From JANWHZ01 sp041487535 (GTDB lineage: Bacteria; Patescibacteriota; Saccharimonadia; Saccharimonadales; UBA4665): 51,972 nt of DNA. Of the stretch, positions 7,224 to 16,482 are shown piece after piece. The position numbers were made by a program, and so were the translations under genes. The notes under the pieces were generated by a model. That model saw only the letters and a program-made list of their open reading frames with translations. It searched no databases and was not told where the DNA came from. Every line of letters begins with the position of its first letter. The first letter of the stretch is position 1. Location of the stretch: assembly GCA_041487535.1 (NCBI GenBank), contig JBGPNM010000001.1:1-51972 (forward strand), given 5' to 3'.

Positions 7224-9388
7224 GACGCAAAAGAATACTGCTGATACTCTCAGCCACAGTGTTGCTGGGATTCGTGGGGGTAGCCGTGCGGCAGCACCGC
7301 GTCTGGGCGGCTCCATGGCCGTGCACAAAGAGCGCCTTCGGGCTCGCTCCATGCCAAGGATATTTTAACGGCGCCAACGGAGCGACAACCAATCTGAACC
7401 TGATTGATAACGTCCTGCCGTCTCCGGCCTTTAATAACGTCACCAATGCCGGCAACTTTATCAGCACGATGAACAGCTACCTCTACTCCGGTAACTATCA
7501 GACGCGGATCGGTGCCGCATTCATTATCGACACAATGCTTAATCATGGCAGTTTCAAAAGTTCGGGCGGCTCGACCGCCGGCGTTAACTACGCCAGGGCC
7601 AACTTCGGCACCTGGCAGGCGCTCGTGAACCATTACGCAACTGCTCCCGCGGGCGCCTCGTACGGCGTTAATTGGAAGGTAAATATACCGTATGACCAGT
7701 TTTGCGGCGTTAACGGCTGGCCAGCCACGGTAAACAGCGCCTTTTTTACAAATATTAACGATGACGCCTTCCACCAAACTATCTGCCCGTTTGGCTATAC
7801 CTTCGGCAACCCGGTAATACACTTCCACTGGGCCGGCGGCGCTTTTGACATCGGCAGGCCCTGCGGTAACGTTGAGCTGGCTGTGAATGCCATCCCTAAA
7901 GACAGCCTGCCGGTCGGCACGATTTCCCTGACCTGCGACGCAGCATTACAGCAGATAGCGCGGGTGACGCTGAGTGACCCCAACGGCGCGACGAATGGCT
8001 ACATCACTACCGGTAGCTGGACGTACCCGGGTAGATTTAATTCTCCCGGGCCGGTAAACATTACTATCCCACTGTCTGCGACGGATCCGTATATAGCCCA
8101 GCCAGTGCAGTTGCACGTTAAGGATGTTGGAATTGTGGGTACCCAGACATACTCGGTTGTCGCGACGGCTAATACTGCCGTACCATGCGTAACGCTGTCG
8201 TGCGGAAGTCTTGGTGTGACGCCGAGCGTGCTTGACCCGCATATGGGTTTCTCGATTACCGTGAGTGTTACGAATAGCGCCGGCTCGCCGCCGCCCGGGG
8301 CCACCATGAGCCTTCAGATTACGCCGCCGGCTGGCGCTACGTACACCTTTAATGGCTCGCAAGCGGCAGGCGGGAGCGGTGCGGTTTCCTCGGCGACATT
8401 TGCTGGCCTGGGGCCGACCAATAATACCGGTGTCTTTACGGCGACGTGGACACTCAGCTCTGCAACAGTCAATAAGACCTGTACCGATACGTTCCCGGTT
8501 CTATATCTACCATATCTTCATGTATACGGCGGTGATGTTACGGTTGGTGCGGCCCCGAGCTATAGTGCCGGGTCCAGTACATGTATGTCGGATGCGAACG
8601 CTGGTGTCTTCGGTTGGAATAATCATACGACGGACTTCTCTGGAGCCGGGGCGCAATACGCCGTGCAGGCGCTTGCGCAGATAAGAGATTTTGCGAGTGC
8701 CATAGATTCCGCGAGTACTCCGGCCACGGGCTTGTCGCTCGCTAACAATTATACGCCGCCAGATAGTACGCAGCTTGACCCAACCCAGGGCCTGTTCGGC
8801 GGCTACTTCGGCGCCACTACCGGCGATTGTGACTTCACCAGTGACATAACCACGCCGCCTCAGGACGGTGCGACCATCAATCCCCCAAACAGTGTCAGCG
8901 GCATTGTAACGCTGTATGCCAATACGGACGTGTTTATTACCCACGACGTAGTGTATAGCGGTAGCGGCAGCTGGGTTAATGCGAGCCAAATACCGTACCT
9001 CAGGCTGGTGGTAGTCGGCGCCAATATCTATATAGCTCCAAACGTAACCCAACTGGACGGTCTGTATGTGGCCGAGCCCGACGGGACAGGCGCCGGCGGC
9101 GTGATCTACACGTGTGCGACGAGCAGTGGCGTTCCGGCTGACCTGGCCGTACCGGGAACATATGATACGTGCAACCAAAAGTTGGTAGTTAATGGCGCAT
9201 TTGTGGCACAATCAGTTGAATTTTTGCGCACCTCTGGTTCATTAGGAGACGCAAGGCCAAGTGACTCTTTGGCTTCGAACCACGCTGCCGAGGTCTTCAA
9301 CTATACGCCCGAGCTGTGGCTGCCTCGCGGCCTGAACAATCTGAACAATAACTACACGGCAATTACCGGCCTGCCGCCGGTATTATAA
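7220..9388 (+). CDS. Large secreted beta-rich protein, pilus-associated adhesin candidate
   Basis: The 722-residue protein begins with a signal peptide (MRRKRILLILSATVLLGFV, cleaved near VWA-APW) and then runs as an Asn/Thr/Gly-rich, cysteine-containing exported chain. Middle parts look like immunoglobulin-type beta sandwiches (SLGVTPSVLDPHMGFSITV and similar). The C-terminal third (LRLVVVGANIYIAPNVTQLDGLYVAEPDG..., VVNGAFVAQSVEFLRT) has the repetitive strand pattern of a beta helix. There is no membrane anchor at the end. Coupled by ATGA to the TPR gene and placed before pilM, it probably acts at the pilus or cell surface. I do not recognise a named family. Confidence 0.6.
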   Translation: MRRKRILLILSATVLLGFVGVAVRQHRVWAAPWPCTKSAFGLAPCQGYFNGANGATTNLNLIDNVLPSPAFNNVTNAGNFISTMNSYLYSGNYQTRIGAAFIIDTMLNHGSFKSSGGSTAGVNYARANFGTWQALVNHYATAPAGASYGVNWKVNIPYDQFCGVNGWPATVNSAFFTNINDDAFHQTICPFGYTFGNPVIHFHWAGGAFDIGRPCGNVELAVNAIPKDSLPVGTISLTCDAALQQIARVTLSDPNGATNGYITTGSWTYPGRFNSPGPVNITIPLSATDPYIAQPVQLHVKDVGIVGTQTYSVVATANTAVPCVTLSCGSLGVTPSVLDPHMGFSITVSVTNSAGSPPPGATMSLQITPPAGATYTFNGSQAAGGSGAVSSATFAGLGPTNNTGVFTATWTLSSATVNKTCTDTFPVLYLPYLHVYGGDVTVGAAPSYSAGSSTCMSDANAGVFGWNNHTTDFSGAGAQYAVQALAQIRDFASAIDSASTPATGLSLANNYTPPDSTQLDPTQGLFGGYFGATTGDCDFTSDITTPPQDGATINPPNSVSGIVTLYANTDVFITHDVVYSGSGSWVNASQIPYLRLVVVGANIYIAPNVTQLDGLYVAEPDGTGAGGVIYTCATSSGVPADLAVPGTYDTCNQKLVVNGAFVAQSVEFLRTSGSLGDARPSDSLASNHAAEVFNYTPELWLPRGLNNLNNNYTAITGLPPVL

Positions 9389-9390
9389 GT

Positions 9391-9556
9391 AGTCCTGTAA
9401 TAGTGCAGGACTGTGGTTGCATGGCAGCATAGTGCTTATGCTATAATTAGACCAATATGAGTCCTCTGGTCATAACAGGCAGACGGGCATAAGTCAGTGA
9501 GAAGGCGACATGCGATCATCTAGACAAACAACAGATCGGCGTAGGGTGGTAATGGC
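9391..9556 (+). promoter_or_regulatory. Hairpin, promoter and mini-frames before pilM
   Basis: A 7-bp hairpin (9391-9397 with 9406-9412) follows the stop of the secreted-protein gene but lacks a T run. An extended -10 box TGC-TATAAT (9439-9447) comes next. Nine nt later an 11-residue frame begins (9457-9492), and a second 16-residue frame (9510-9560) after GAAGG ends by ATGA overlap on the pilM start. The second may serve to couple ribosomes to pilM. Neither mini-frame has recognisable content. Confidence 0.45.
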
Positions 9557-10597
9557 ATGAGTTTGTTAAGCGGCGTATCAACCTTTTTCGGGCTTGATTT
9601 GGGCAGTTCGGCGCTCCGCGCTGTTGAGCTGCACGGGAACGGTGCGCAGCGGTCTATATACAAGTATGCGTATATGCCTGTGGATAGTCGTATTGCGCTC
9701 AGCGACTCAACGAATGACCAGCAGCGCCTGACGCAGGCAATCGCACAGTTGGTCGCCCAGGCAAGGTTCAGCACCAAAAACGTTGCGGTGGGAATCCCGT
9801 CCAACCGGGTATTTACGACTGTAGCCGACGTAGACCGCCTGCCGGCGCACGAGCTTGAAAAGTCAATTCGCTACCAAGCTGACGCGCTTATACCGACGCC
9901 TTTGGACGAATCAAAGATCGACTGGGCGATACTCGGGGAGTCACCGGCCAACAAGACCAAGATGGAGATTCTACTCACTTCGGTGTCAAACGATTTTATA
10001 GAGCGGCGGCTTGATATTGTCGAATCTGCCGGACTGAACGTGATTGCGTTCGAACCGGACAACCTGGCGCTCGCACGGGCGTTGTCGCCGATAGATACGG
10101 CTGCGGCGCACATGATTCTCGACATCGGGCAAAAGAGCGCGGATATTGTTACGGTGTATGGCGGTCTGCCGCGGCTGACGCGCTCCATACCAACCGGCAT
10201 GGAGGCGATTATCCGTTCCGCCGTACAGAATTTGAATATCGACGAAAAACAGGCAACGCAGTTCGTTATGAAGTTTGGCCTGAGTAAGGACAAACTGGAG
10301 GGCCAAGTATACGAGGCTATCATTAATAGCGTCGAGCTTTTGACCAGCGAAGTCGAGAAATCCATAAAGTTTTTCCAGACCCGCTATGTCAATACGAGCA
10401 TCGACCGCATTATTGTTACGGGCGGTGGCTCTGTACTGCCGGAGTTCCCCTTGTTCCTTGCCAACAAGTTTATGCTGAATGTCGAGATTGGTAATGCCTG
10501 GCGCAACGTTCAGTTCAGTCCGGACCGCCAGAACGAGCTGTTGTCTATATCCAACCAGTTCAGCGTAGCGGTAGGCCTAGCGGAGAGAAACGAATGA
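9557..10597 (+). CDS. pilM: Type IV pilus assembly ATPase-like protein PilM
   Basis: The 346-residue actin-like protein carries the phosphate-1 loop FFGLDLGSSALRAVEL (10-25), MILDIGQKSADIVTVYGG (phosphate 2) and the adenosine loop IVTGGGSVLPEF. PilM is cytoplasmic, binds the short N-terminal tail of PilN and links the inner-membrane PilN/PilO pair to the motor. Length and motif order are normal for the family. It overlaps pilN by ATGA, giving a pilM-N-O unit. Confidence 0.92.
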   Translation: MSLLSGVSTFFGLDLGSSALRAVELHGNGAQRSIYKYAYMPVDSRIALSDSTNDQQRLTQAIAQLVAQARFSTKNVAVGIPSNRVFTTVADVDRLPAHELEKSIRYQADALIPTPLDESKIDWAILGESPANKTKMEILLTSVSNDFIERRLDIVESAGLNVIAFEPDNLALARALSPIDTAAAHMILDIGQKSADIVTVYGGLPRLTRSIPTGMEAIIRSAVQNLNIDEKQATQFVMKFGLSKDKLEGQVYEAIINSVELLTSEVEKSIKFFQTRYVNTSIDRIIVTGGGSVLPEFPLFLANKFMLNVEIGNAWRNVQFSPDRQNELLSISNQFSVAVGLAERNE

Positions 10598-11253
10598 TCC
10601 AATTCAATTTGCTGCCAGACGTCAAGCAAGAGTACATCAAGACGCAACACATAAAGCGGCTGGTTATCGGCGTATCGTTTATCGCCGGCGCAGCGTCACT
10701 GTTTATCTTCCTGCTCCTGCTGTCCGCGGTGTATGTCGTGCAACGGAAGAACATCCACGACCTCAATAACGATATTCAAACGAATAGCAAGACGCTTGAG
10801 AATACGTCTCATATTGCTGATATCGTCACCGTACAAAGCCAGCTCAATGCGCTGTCGTCGCTCAATGCCCAGAAGCCCACTGCTTCCCGGCTGTTCGGAT
10901 TCCTGGCGAAAGTCACCCCAAAGCAGGCCACTATATCCGACCTGAAGATAGATTACACTCAGAATACGATCGCCATGAGCGGCAACGCGTCAGGGTTGGC
11001 CATAGTCAATACCTTTGTCGATGCATTAAAATTTACGACCTATACTCTAAAGGGGCAGGCCAGCACGCAGAACGCTTTCTCTACCGTTGTGCTGGCTGGC
11101 TTCAGCCGGAGCGCAAAGTCGGCGACGTACCTGATTACGTTCAACTTCGACCCCGCAATTTTCAATAATGCGCACGCCGTTGACCTGAATGTTGGCGCAC
11201 AGCCTCAGGCAGCGGCGCAACAGCCGTCAATAATTTTTAAGAAGGGCGATTAA
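10594..11253 (+). CDS. pilN: PilN-like inner-membrane pilus protein
   Basis: The 219-residue product starts MIQFNLLPDVKQEY, the INLLP-type cytoplasmic motif by which PilN binds PilM. It is followed by a membrane helix (about 26-50, VIGVSFIAGAASLFIFLLLL), a coiled-coil stretch and a ferredoxin-like periplasmic-side domain. Operon order pilM-pilN-pilO and the N-terminal motif make the identity strong despite low overall conservation. Confidence 0.88.
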   Translation: MIQFNLLPDVKQEYIKTQHIKRLVIGVSFIAGAASLFIFLLLLSAVYVVQRKNIHDLNNDIQTNSKTLENTSHIADIVTVQSQLNALSSLNAQKPTASRLFGFLAKVTPKQATISDLKIDYTQNTIAMSGNASGLAIVNTFVDALKFTTYTLKGQASTQNAFSTVVLAGFSRSAKSATYLITFNFDPAIFNNAHAVDLNVGAQPQAAAQQPSIIFKKGD

Positions 11254-11257
11254 GAAG

Positions 11258-11929
11258 GTGGCTGGAACAACTTCGATCAAGCGGAACTTGATAGCAAAAT
11301 CCAACGTAATTATTGTGGCCGTTACTTCTAGCGTCTGTTTCGTTGTGGTGTTCTGCGCGGTTGCATCGCTATCGTTGGCTAATCAATTCTCTTACCAGAA
11401 CCGCATCATCGGCGCTGACAAGACGGCCCTGAAACAGCTTAAGGATAACGTTCAGGCGGCCCAGACGCTGGAATCGTCGTACGGCGCTTTCACCAGTACG
11501 CCCACCAATATTATTGGCGGCGATCCGCACGGCCCAGGGCCGCAGGACGGCAGCAATACGAAGATAGTGCTTGACGCTTTGCCGAGCAAATATGACTATC
11601 CGGCGCTTGTGACAAGCCTGGAGAACCTGCTCACGAACCAATCGGTGGAGATCCAGAGCATAACCGGTACCGATAATGCTGCAACGGGGGGCATAGTGAG
11701 CGGCAGCTCTAACCCGTCGCCCCAGCCGATGCCATTCCAGGTAGTCGTGACGGGCAATTACGGTTCCATCCAGAACGTTGTGAGCGCTTTCGAGCGTTCG
11801 ATCCGTCCGTTTCAGATCCAATCCCTGGAGCTTGCCGGCGATCAGAGCAAACTGACGCTTACCGTTAGCGCTAACACGTACTGGCAGCCCGCCAAAGATC
11901 TGAGTATCAGAACGAGGACGATCCAATGA
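11258..11929 (+). CDS. pilO: PilO-like inner-membrane pilus protein
   Basis: The 223-residue protein has a short basic N-terminus, a membrane helix (about 16-40, VIIVAVTSSVCFVVVFCAVASL), a coiled-coil stretch and a small C-terminal alpha/beta domain (PFQVVVTGNYGSIQNVVSAFERS, typical of PilO). It would dimerise with PilN. The start is GTG at 11258, 5-7 nt after AAGAAGG and only 4 nt after the pilN stop. Assignment relies on topology and order. Confidence 0.8.
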   Translation: MAGTTSIKRNLIAKSNVIIVAVTSSVCFVVVFCAVASLSLANQFSYQNRIIGADKTALKQLKDNVQAAQTLESSYGAFTSTPTNIIGGDPHGPGPQDGSNTKIVLDALPSKYDYPALVTSLENLLTNQSVEIQSITGTDNAATGGIVSGSSNPSPQPMPFQVVVTGNYGSIQNVVSAFERSIRPFQIQSLELAGDQSKLTLTVSANTYWQPAKDLSIRTRTIQ

Positions 11930-11981
11930 ACGCAACTTGGAGTATAAGGTATACTGGTAGGGAGTCTGCCGGAGATATGCA

Positions 11982-12233
11982 ATGAAGCAAAAGGATCTAG
12001 TACTGATTATTTTTGTCGCTGTCATAAGCGCTGTTCTGTCCTATTCAGCCTCGCACTTTTTGTTCGCTCCACCTAAGGATCGCCAGCAGCAGGTCGCCGT
12101 TGTTGATTCTATAAGCACGGATTTTGCCTCGCCCGATCCAAAGTTTTTCAACAGCCAGTCCATTGACCCAGCCAAGCTCATAGAGGTAGGTAACGGCAAC
12201 AACTCGAATCCTTTCAACGGGTCGGGGCAGTAA
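11982..12233 (+). CDS. Small single-span protein of the pilus operon
   Basis: An 83-residue protein with one N-terminal membrane helix (about 6-26, LVLIIFVAVISAVLSYSASHF) and a short polar tail (SIDPAKLIEVGNGNNSNPF). It occupies the place where pilP lies in Gram-negative loci but has no lipobox and no HQ/TsaP-like domain. A GGAG 9 nt before the ATG is a plausible ribosome site, and a TATACT box lies further upstream. It may act with PilN and PilO; function unknown. Confidence 0.6.
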   Translation: MKQKDLVLIIFVAVISAVLSYSASHFLFAPPKDRQQQVAVVDSISTDFASPDPKFFNSQSIDPAKLIEVGNGNNSNPFNGSGQ

Positions 12234-12248
12234 GCAGGAGCCGCATTT

Positions 12249-14051
12249 GTGAGCGTTTTGTCTGCAACTACCCAGCAGCAAGTTGAGGAGGATTTGGTCC
12301 ACACACGTGTTCTTACCGAACCGCAATTGAAGGCTGTCAAAGATAAGGTAGCCAAGAGCGGCGGCTCGCTTTTCGGCACCTTGGTGACTGACAAATTAGT
12401 AACGAACGAGCAACTGACGAAGGCGATTGCCAAGGCGACGAAAGTGCCCTACGTGAATCTTACCAGTAGTGCCATCGACCCTAAAGTTCTGGAACTGTTG
12501 CCAGAGGACATAGCCGAGCGCTACATGGCTGTACCGCTCGGCGAAATGCAGCACCGCCTGGTCGTCGCTATGCTCGATGCCGATAATGTCCAGGCCGTGG
12601 ACTTCCTTAGCAATAAGATCGGACGCCCGCTCAAGGTGTATGTGGCGAGCGAAGAAGGTATCCGCAGCGTCCTGAAACAATATCAGGCCCATCTGTCCAG
12701 TGATATGGTCGGGCAGATCGACGAGCTTGATTTGCCAGCTGCAGACGGCAAGGATCGGCAGAGGGATAAAGCCAAGACAGGCGCAGAGGGTGATATCAAG
12801 AATCTTGTGCAGGATTCGCCTGTCAGCAAGGCATTGTCGGCTATCTTGGAATACGCTGCCCGCAACAAGGCCAGCGACATCCACATAGAACCATTGCAGG
12901 ATGCGTTGAAAATTCGCTGCCGTGTCGATGGTATTCTGCGGGAAGTCATGCAGCTGCCGAAAAGTTCGGAGCCGCCCCTGGTCAGCCGCATCAAGATTCT
13001 CTCTAGCCTGAAGATAGACGAGCATCGCATTCCGCAGGACGGCGAGTTCTCTATCCGTGTCGCGGATAGGGACATTGATCTTCGTATTGCCATATCGCCG
13101 GTAGTCTGGGGCGAGCAGGTCGTTATCCGTTTATTGGATAAGTCCGGTACGAGCATGAAATTAGAGGATCTCGGGTACCACGGCCGCAGCTTACGTATGG
13201 TCCGCGAAGGACTGAAACAGACCAACGGAATGATACTCACCTCCGGACCGACAGGTTCGGGTAAGTCAACCAGCCTTTATGCATTGATCCAAGAGATCAA
13301 GAATGAGGGCATCAATATTGTGACCCTCGAGGATCCGGTAGAGTACAAAATGTCGGGCGTGAACCAGATTCAGGTTAATGCCGACGTTGGACTGACATTT
13401 GCAACGGGCCTTCGCTCCATATTGCGTCAGGACCCGGACGTGGTTATGGTGGGTGAGATCCGCGATAGAGAGACGGCCGAATTGGCAGTCCAAGCGGCGC
13501 TGACGGGGCACCTGGTGTTCTCGACGCTCCATACCAATTCCGCTGCCGGCATTCTGCCGCGCCTGCTCGACATGGGCGTGGAACCGTTTTTGATTGCCTC
13601 GACAGTTAAGGTAGTTATCGGGCAGCGTCTGGTGCGCCGAATTAACGAGCCGAAAGAGACCTATCAAACTTCAGCTGCCGAAACGGCGACGATTCAGAAG
13701 ACGCTTGCCGGCCTTCTGCCTGACGATGAAGCGTCGCTCAAGAAGGCTAGTGAAGATATGGGTTACGACAGCTTGCCACTGAGCACCCAACATGCTTATA
13801 CTTTAAGCAAGGGCAAAGATGGCCCAAACACACCTGGTGGGTACAGCGGACGGATGGGAATATACGAAGTATTCTCGGTCTCGGACGAGATCCAAGAACT
13901 TATCCTAAAGCGTTCAACCAGCAGTGAGATCCAGAGTATGGCGCAAAAACAGGGTATGGTTACGATGCGCCAAGATGGCTACCTGAAAGCCCTGGCAGGG
14001 GTGACAACATTAAACGAAGTCAACCGCGTTGCGGCTGCAGATATAGAATAG
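12249..14051 (+). CDS. pilB: Type IV pilus extension ATPase PilB
   Basis: The 600-residue GspE/PilB-family motor powers pilus extension. An N-terminal MshEN-type domain (about 1-150) precedes the ATPase core with P-loop GPTGSGKS (about 333-340), the Asp box DPVEYKMSGVNQIQVN, Walker B PDVVMVGEIRDRETAE (about 395-410) and the His box GHLVFSTLHTN. The C-terminal region that in most PilB proteins holds a tetracysteine zinc site has no cysteines here before GYSGRMGIYEVF. The start is GTG with AGGAG upstream. Directly followed by pilT and pilC. Confidence 0.95.
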   Translation: MSVLSATTQQQVEEDLVHTRVLTEPQLKAVKDKVAKSGGSLFGTLVTDKLVTNEQLTKAIAKATKVPYVNLTSSAIDPKVLELLPEDIAERYMAVPLGEMQHRLVVAMLDADNVQAVDFLSNKIGRPLKVYVASEEGIRSVLKQYQAHLSSDMVGQIDELDLPAADGKDRQRDKAKTGAEGDIKNLVQDSPVSKALSAILEYAARNKASDIHIEPLQDALKIRCRVDGILREVMQLPKSSEPPLVSRIKILSSLKIDEHRIPQDGEFSIRVADRDIDLRIAISPVVWGEQVVIRLLDKSGTSMKLEDLGYHGRSLRMVREGLKQTNGMILTSGPTGSGKSTSLYALIQEIKNEGINIVTLEDPVEYKMSGVNQIQVNADVGLTFATGLRSILRQDPDVVMVGEIRDRETAELAVQAALTGHLVFSTLHTNSAAGILPRLLDMGVEPFLIASTVKVVIGQRLVRRINEPKETYQTSAAETATIQKTLAGLLPDDEASLKKASEDMGYDSLPLSTQHAYTLSKGKDGPNTPGGYSGRMGIYEVFSVSDEIQELILKRSTSSEIQSMAQKQGMVTMRQDGYLKALAGVTTLNEVNRVAAADIE

Positions 14052-14073
14052 ACAAGGAAGGGTAGATAAAAAC

Positions 14074-15147
14074 ATGCAGAGTCAAGGTCAACCGCGAATC
14101 GAAATGCTTCTGGAAGAAGTGGTAAAAAAGAAGGCGTCGGACTTGCACTTGCAAGTCGGTCTGCCGCCGATGCTGCGGGTCTACGGCTCGCTGACACCGG
14201 TCAGCGGCACCGACATATTGTCTGACGAAGCGGTCGATACATTGATTTTTGCCATCCTGGATGAAGATCAGAAGCAGATCCTCTTAAAAGACAAAGAGTT
14301 CGATTTTAGCTTTGCATTCGGCGATTTGGGACGTTTTCGTGTCAACGCCTTCCACGAGCGAGGTAACTTAGCCGCGGCGATGCGTTTGATTCCGAACGAT
14401 ATCCTATCTATAGAGCAGCTCGGTTTACCGCCGGTGGTGGGCAAATTCGCTGACTACCCGCGCGGCCTTGTGTTGGTGACAGGTCCGACTGGTTCTGGTA
14501 AGTCCACGAGCCTGGCGGCGCTTATCCATAAAATCAACATGGAGCGTGCCGTACACATCATTACCATCGAGGATCCGATTGAGTATGCCCATAAGTCCAA
14601 CAAATCGGTCATTGTGCAGCGCGAAGTACATTACGACACGTACTCTTTCAGTGCGGCACTACGCTCGGCGCTCCGTGAAGATCCCGACGTGGTGCTGATC
14701 GGCGAGATGCGCGATCTAGAGACGATTGCCAGCGCCATCACCATTGCCGAGACCGGCCACCTGGTATTCGCGACGCTCCACACTAACAGTGCGTCGCAGA
14801 GTATCGACCGTATGATTGATGTCTTCCCGCCGCACCAGCAACCGCAGATCCGCGCGCAGCTCTCTAATATCCTCATGGCCATCTGCTCGCAGCGTCTCAT
14901 TCCGGCCATTGGCGGCGGTCGTATCGCCGCCGCCGAAATACTGGCGGTAACGCCGGCAGTACGCAACATTATCCGTGAGGGCAAAACCCATCAGCTTGAC
15001 GCCGTCATCCAGACAGGCGCCGAGTACGGGATGCAGAGTATGGACAAGACCCTCGCCAAGCTCATTCACGAGGGCACGATTTCTTACGACGAAGCCCGTA
15101 ACTTTGCGGTCGATTTGGATGAGCTCGACAGGCTTATGAGGAGTTAG
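14074..15147 (+). CDS. pilT: Type IV pilus retraction ATPase PilT
   Basis: The 357-residue protein has the PilT layout: KKASDLHLQVGLPPMLRVYG near the N-terminus, P-loop GPTGSGKSTSLAAL, Asp box EDPIEYAHKSNKS, Walker B DPDVVLIGEMRDLETI, His box ATLHTNSASQSIDR and the PilT-specific AVRNIIREGKTHQL (AIRNLIRE-like) C-terminal helix. It disassembles pili, so pili of this cell are likely retractable. GGAAGGG lies upstream of the ATG. Confidence 0.95.
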   Translation: MQSQGQPRIEMLLEEVVKKKASDLHLQVGLPPMLRVYGSLTPVSGTDILSDEAVDTLIFAILDEDQKQILLKDKEFDFSFAFGDLGRFRVNAFHERGNLAAAMRLIPNDILSIEQLGLPPVVGKFADYPRGLVLVTGPTGSGKSTSLAALIHKINMERAVHIITIEDPIEYAHKSNKSVIVQREVHYDTYSFSAALRSALREDPDVVLIGEMRDLETIASAITIAETGHLVFATLHTNSASQSIDRMIDVFPPHQQPQIRAQLSNILMAICSQRLIPAIGGGRIAAAEILAVTPAVRNIIREGKTHQLDAVIQTGAEYGMQSMDKTLAKLIHEGTISYDEARNFAVDLDELDRLMRS

Positions 15148-15148
15148 C

Positions 15149-15268
15149 ATGAGTAGTTGGTATCAGGTACCGAGTACAAAGCGGCAGCTGCCCAAACGAA
15201 GTGAGCGGCCCGGTTTGGCACACGTACTACAAATTACTGTCAGTGCCGCGGGGTACCAGCGATGTTGA
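15149..15268 (+). CDS. Small 39-residue frame bridging pilT and pilC
   Basis: The frame starts at ATG 15149, preceded by GAGGAG at suitable distance, 1 nt after the pilT stop, and ends at 15268, overlapping the pilC start by 7 nt. The product is basic and polar (MSSWYQVPSTKRQLPKRSE...) with no membrane segment. The strong ribosome site and tight overlaps suggest it is translated, perhaps only to couple pilC to pilT. No family recognised. Confidence 0.45.
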   Translation: MSSWYQVPSTKRQLPKRSERPGLAHVLQITVSAAGYQRC

Positions 15269-16482
15269 CGTACAACTATAAGGCCCGCGATCCGGTGAGC
15301 GGACGGCGCGTCAAATCCACCGTGCAGGCCGACAGCGAACAGTCCGCCGCCAAATTGATCCGCGCCGAAGGCCTGGTGCCTACGGATATTTCAATCAGCA
15401 GGAACGGGACCATGGGTCTCTTGGGCCGGCTGAACCGTATCAAGTCCAAGGATCGTATTTTGTTCTCGCGCCAGCTCTCCACGCTGCTAAACGCCGGCCT
15501 GCCGTTGCTGCAGTCCTTGCGCTACGTCAACAATCAAACCGAAAGCAAGCCGCTCAGGGTAGTCATCGCGCACATTATTAGTGATGTCGAAGCCGGCACG
15601 ACGCTGGCTAAGGCTATGGGCAAGTACCCAGACGTCTTCAACCAAGTCTACCTAAGCCTTATCGCTGCCGGCGAAACTTCCGGTACGCTCGACAAAGCGC
15701 TGGAACGGTTGGCAGACCAGCAAGAGAAAGATGCCGACATCGTCGCCAAAGTCCGGGGCGCCATGATTTACCCGCTTATCGTTATGGTTGTCATGATGGC
15801 GGTCGTAGTATTCATGCTTGTCAAAGTCTTACCGCAAGTTAAAGTTCTGTATACCGAGACTGGTGGCACGCAGCTGCCGCTCGTTACGCGTGTACTGCTC
15901 GCCGTTTCCGACCTCGTCATTCACTGGTGGTGGGTGTTGGCCATTATATTTGCTGTCATTGCCGTCTTTACGTCTCGGTGGGCGCGGACATTGGGCGGGA
16001 AGACCGTCATTGATGGCATTAAGATGCGTGCCTGGCCAATCGGTCCTCTGTTTATGAAGATGTATATGGCGCGTTTTTCACGCACCGGGACCACGTTAGT
16101 AGCCAGCGGCGTGCCGCTGATACAAATGCTTAACATTACCGCCAAGGCGGTTGATAACGTGCTTGTTGAAGGGTCCATAAACAAGGCAACCGAGCAGGTA
16201 AAGGCAGGCAAGTCGCTCGGCCAAGCGTTGGAAGGCGACCCGAATTTCCTGGCGTTGGTACCGAACATGCTCAAAATTGGCGAGCAATCCGGCTCCATGG
16301 AGCAGATGCTCAGCAAGTCAGCCGATTACTACGAGAAAGAGCTAGATAACGAAATTAAGGCCATCCAGACCATCATAGAGCCGGTCATGATGATTATTAT
16401 GGGCCTTGTCGCCTTTACCATTGTGGCGGCAGTGTTGCTGCCAATTTACAACCTTGCCAGCCATATCGACAACGTTGTCTAA
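15262..16482 (+). CDS. pilC: Type IV pilus platform protein PilC
   Basis: The 406-residue GspF/PilC-family protein is the inner-membrane platform on which PilB and PilT act. It shows two repeated cytoplasmic helical domains (FSRQLSTLLNAGLPLLQSLRYV and FSRTGTTLVASGVPLIQMLNI) and three membrane segments (about 172-192, 218-240, 372-395), with the family signature KALERLADQQEKD and IGEQSGSMEQML. Its TAA stop lies at the left end of the MITE-like element, which abuts it. Confidence 0.95.
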   Translation: MLTYNYKARDPVSGRRVKSTVQADSEQSAAKLIRAEGLVPTDISISRNGTMGLLGRLNRIKSKDRILFSRQLSTLLNAGLPLLQSLRYVNNQTESKPLRVVIAHIISDVEAGTTLAKAMGKYPDVFNQVYLSLIAAGETSGTLDKALERLADQQEKDADIVAKVRGAMIYPLIVMVVMMAVVVFMLVKVLPQVKVLYTETGGTQLPLVTRVLLAVSDLVIHWWWVLAIIFAVIAVFTSRWARTLGGKTVIDGIKMRAWPIGPLFMKMYMARFSRTGTTLVASGVPLIQMLNITAKAVDNVLVEGSINKATEQVKAGKSLGQALEGDPNFLALVPNMLKIGEQSGSMEQMLSKSADYYEKELDNEIKAIQTIIEPVMMIIMGLVAFTIVAAVLLPIYNLASHIDNVV

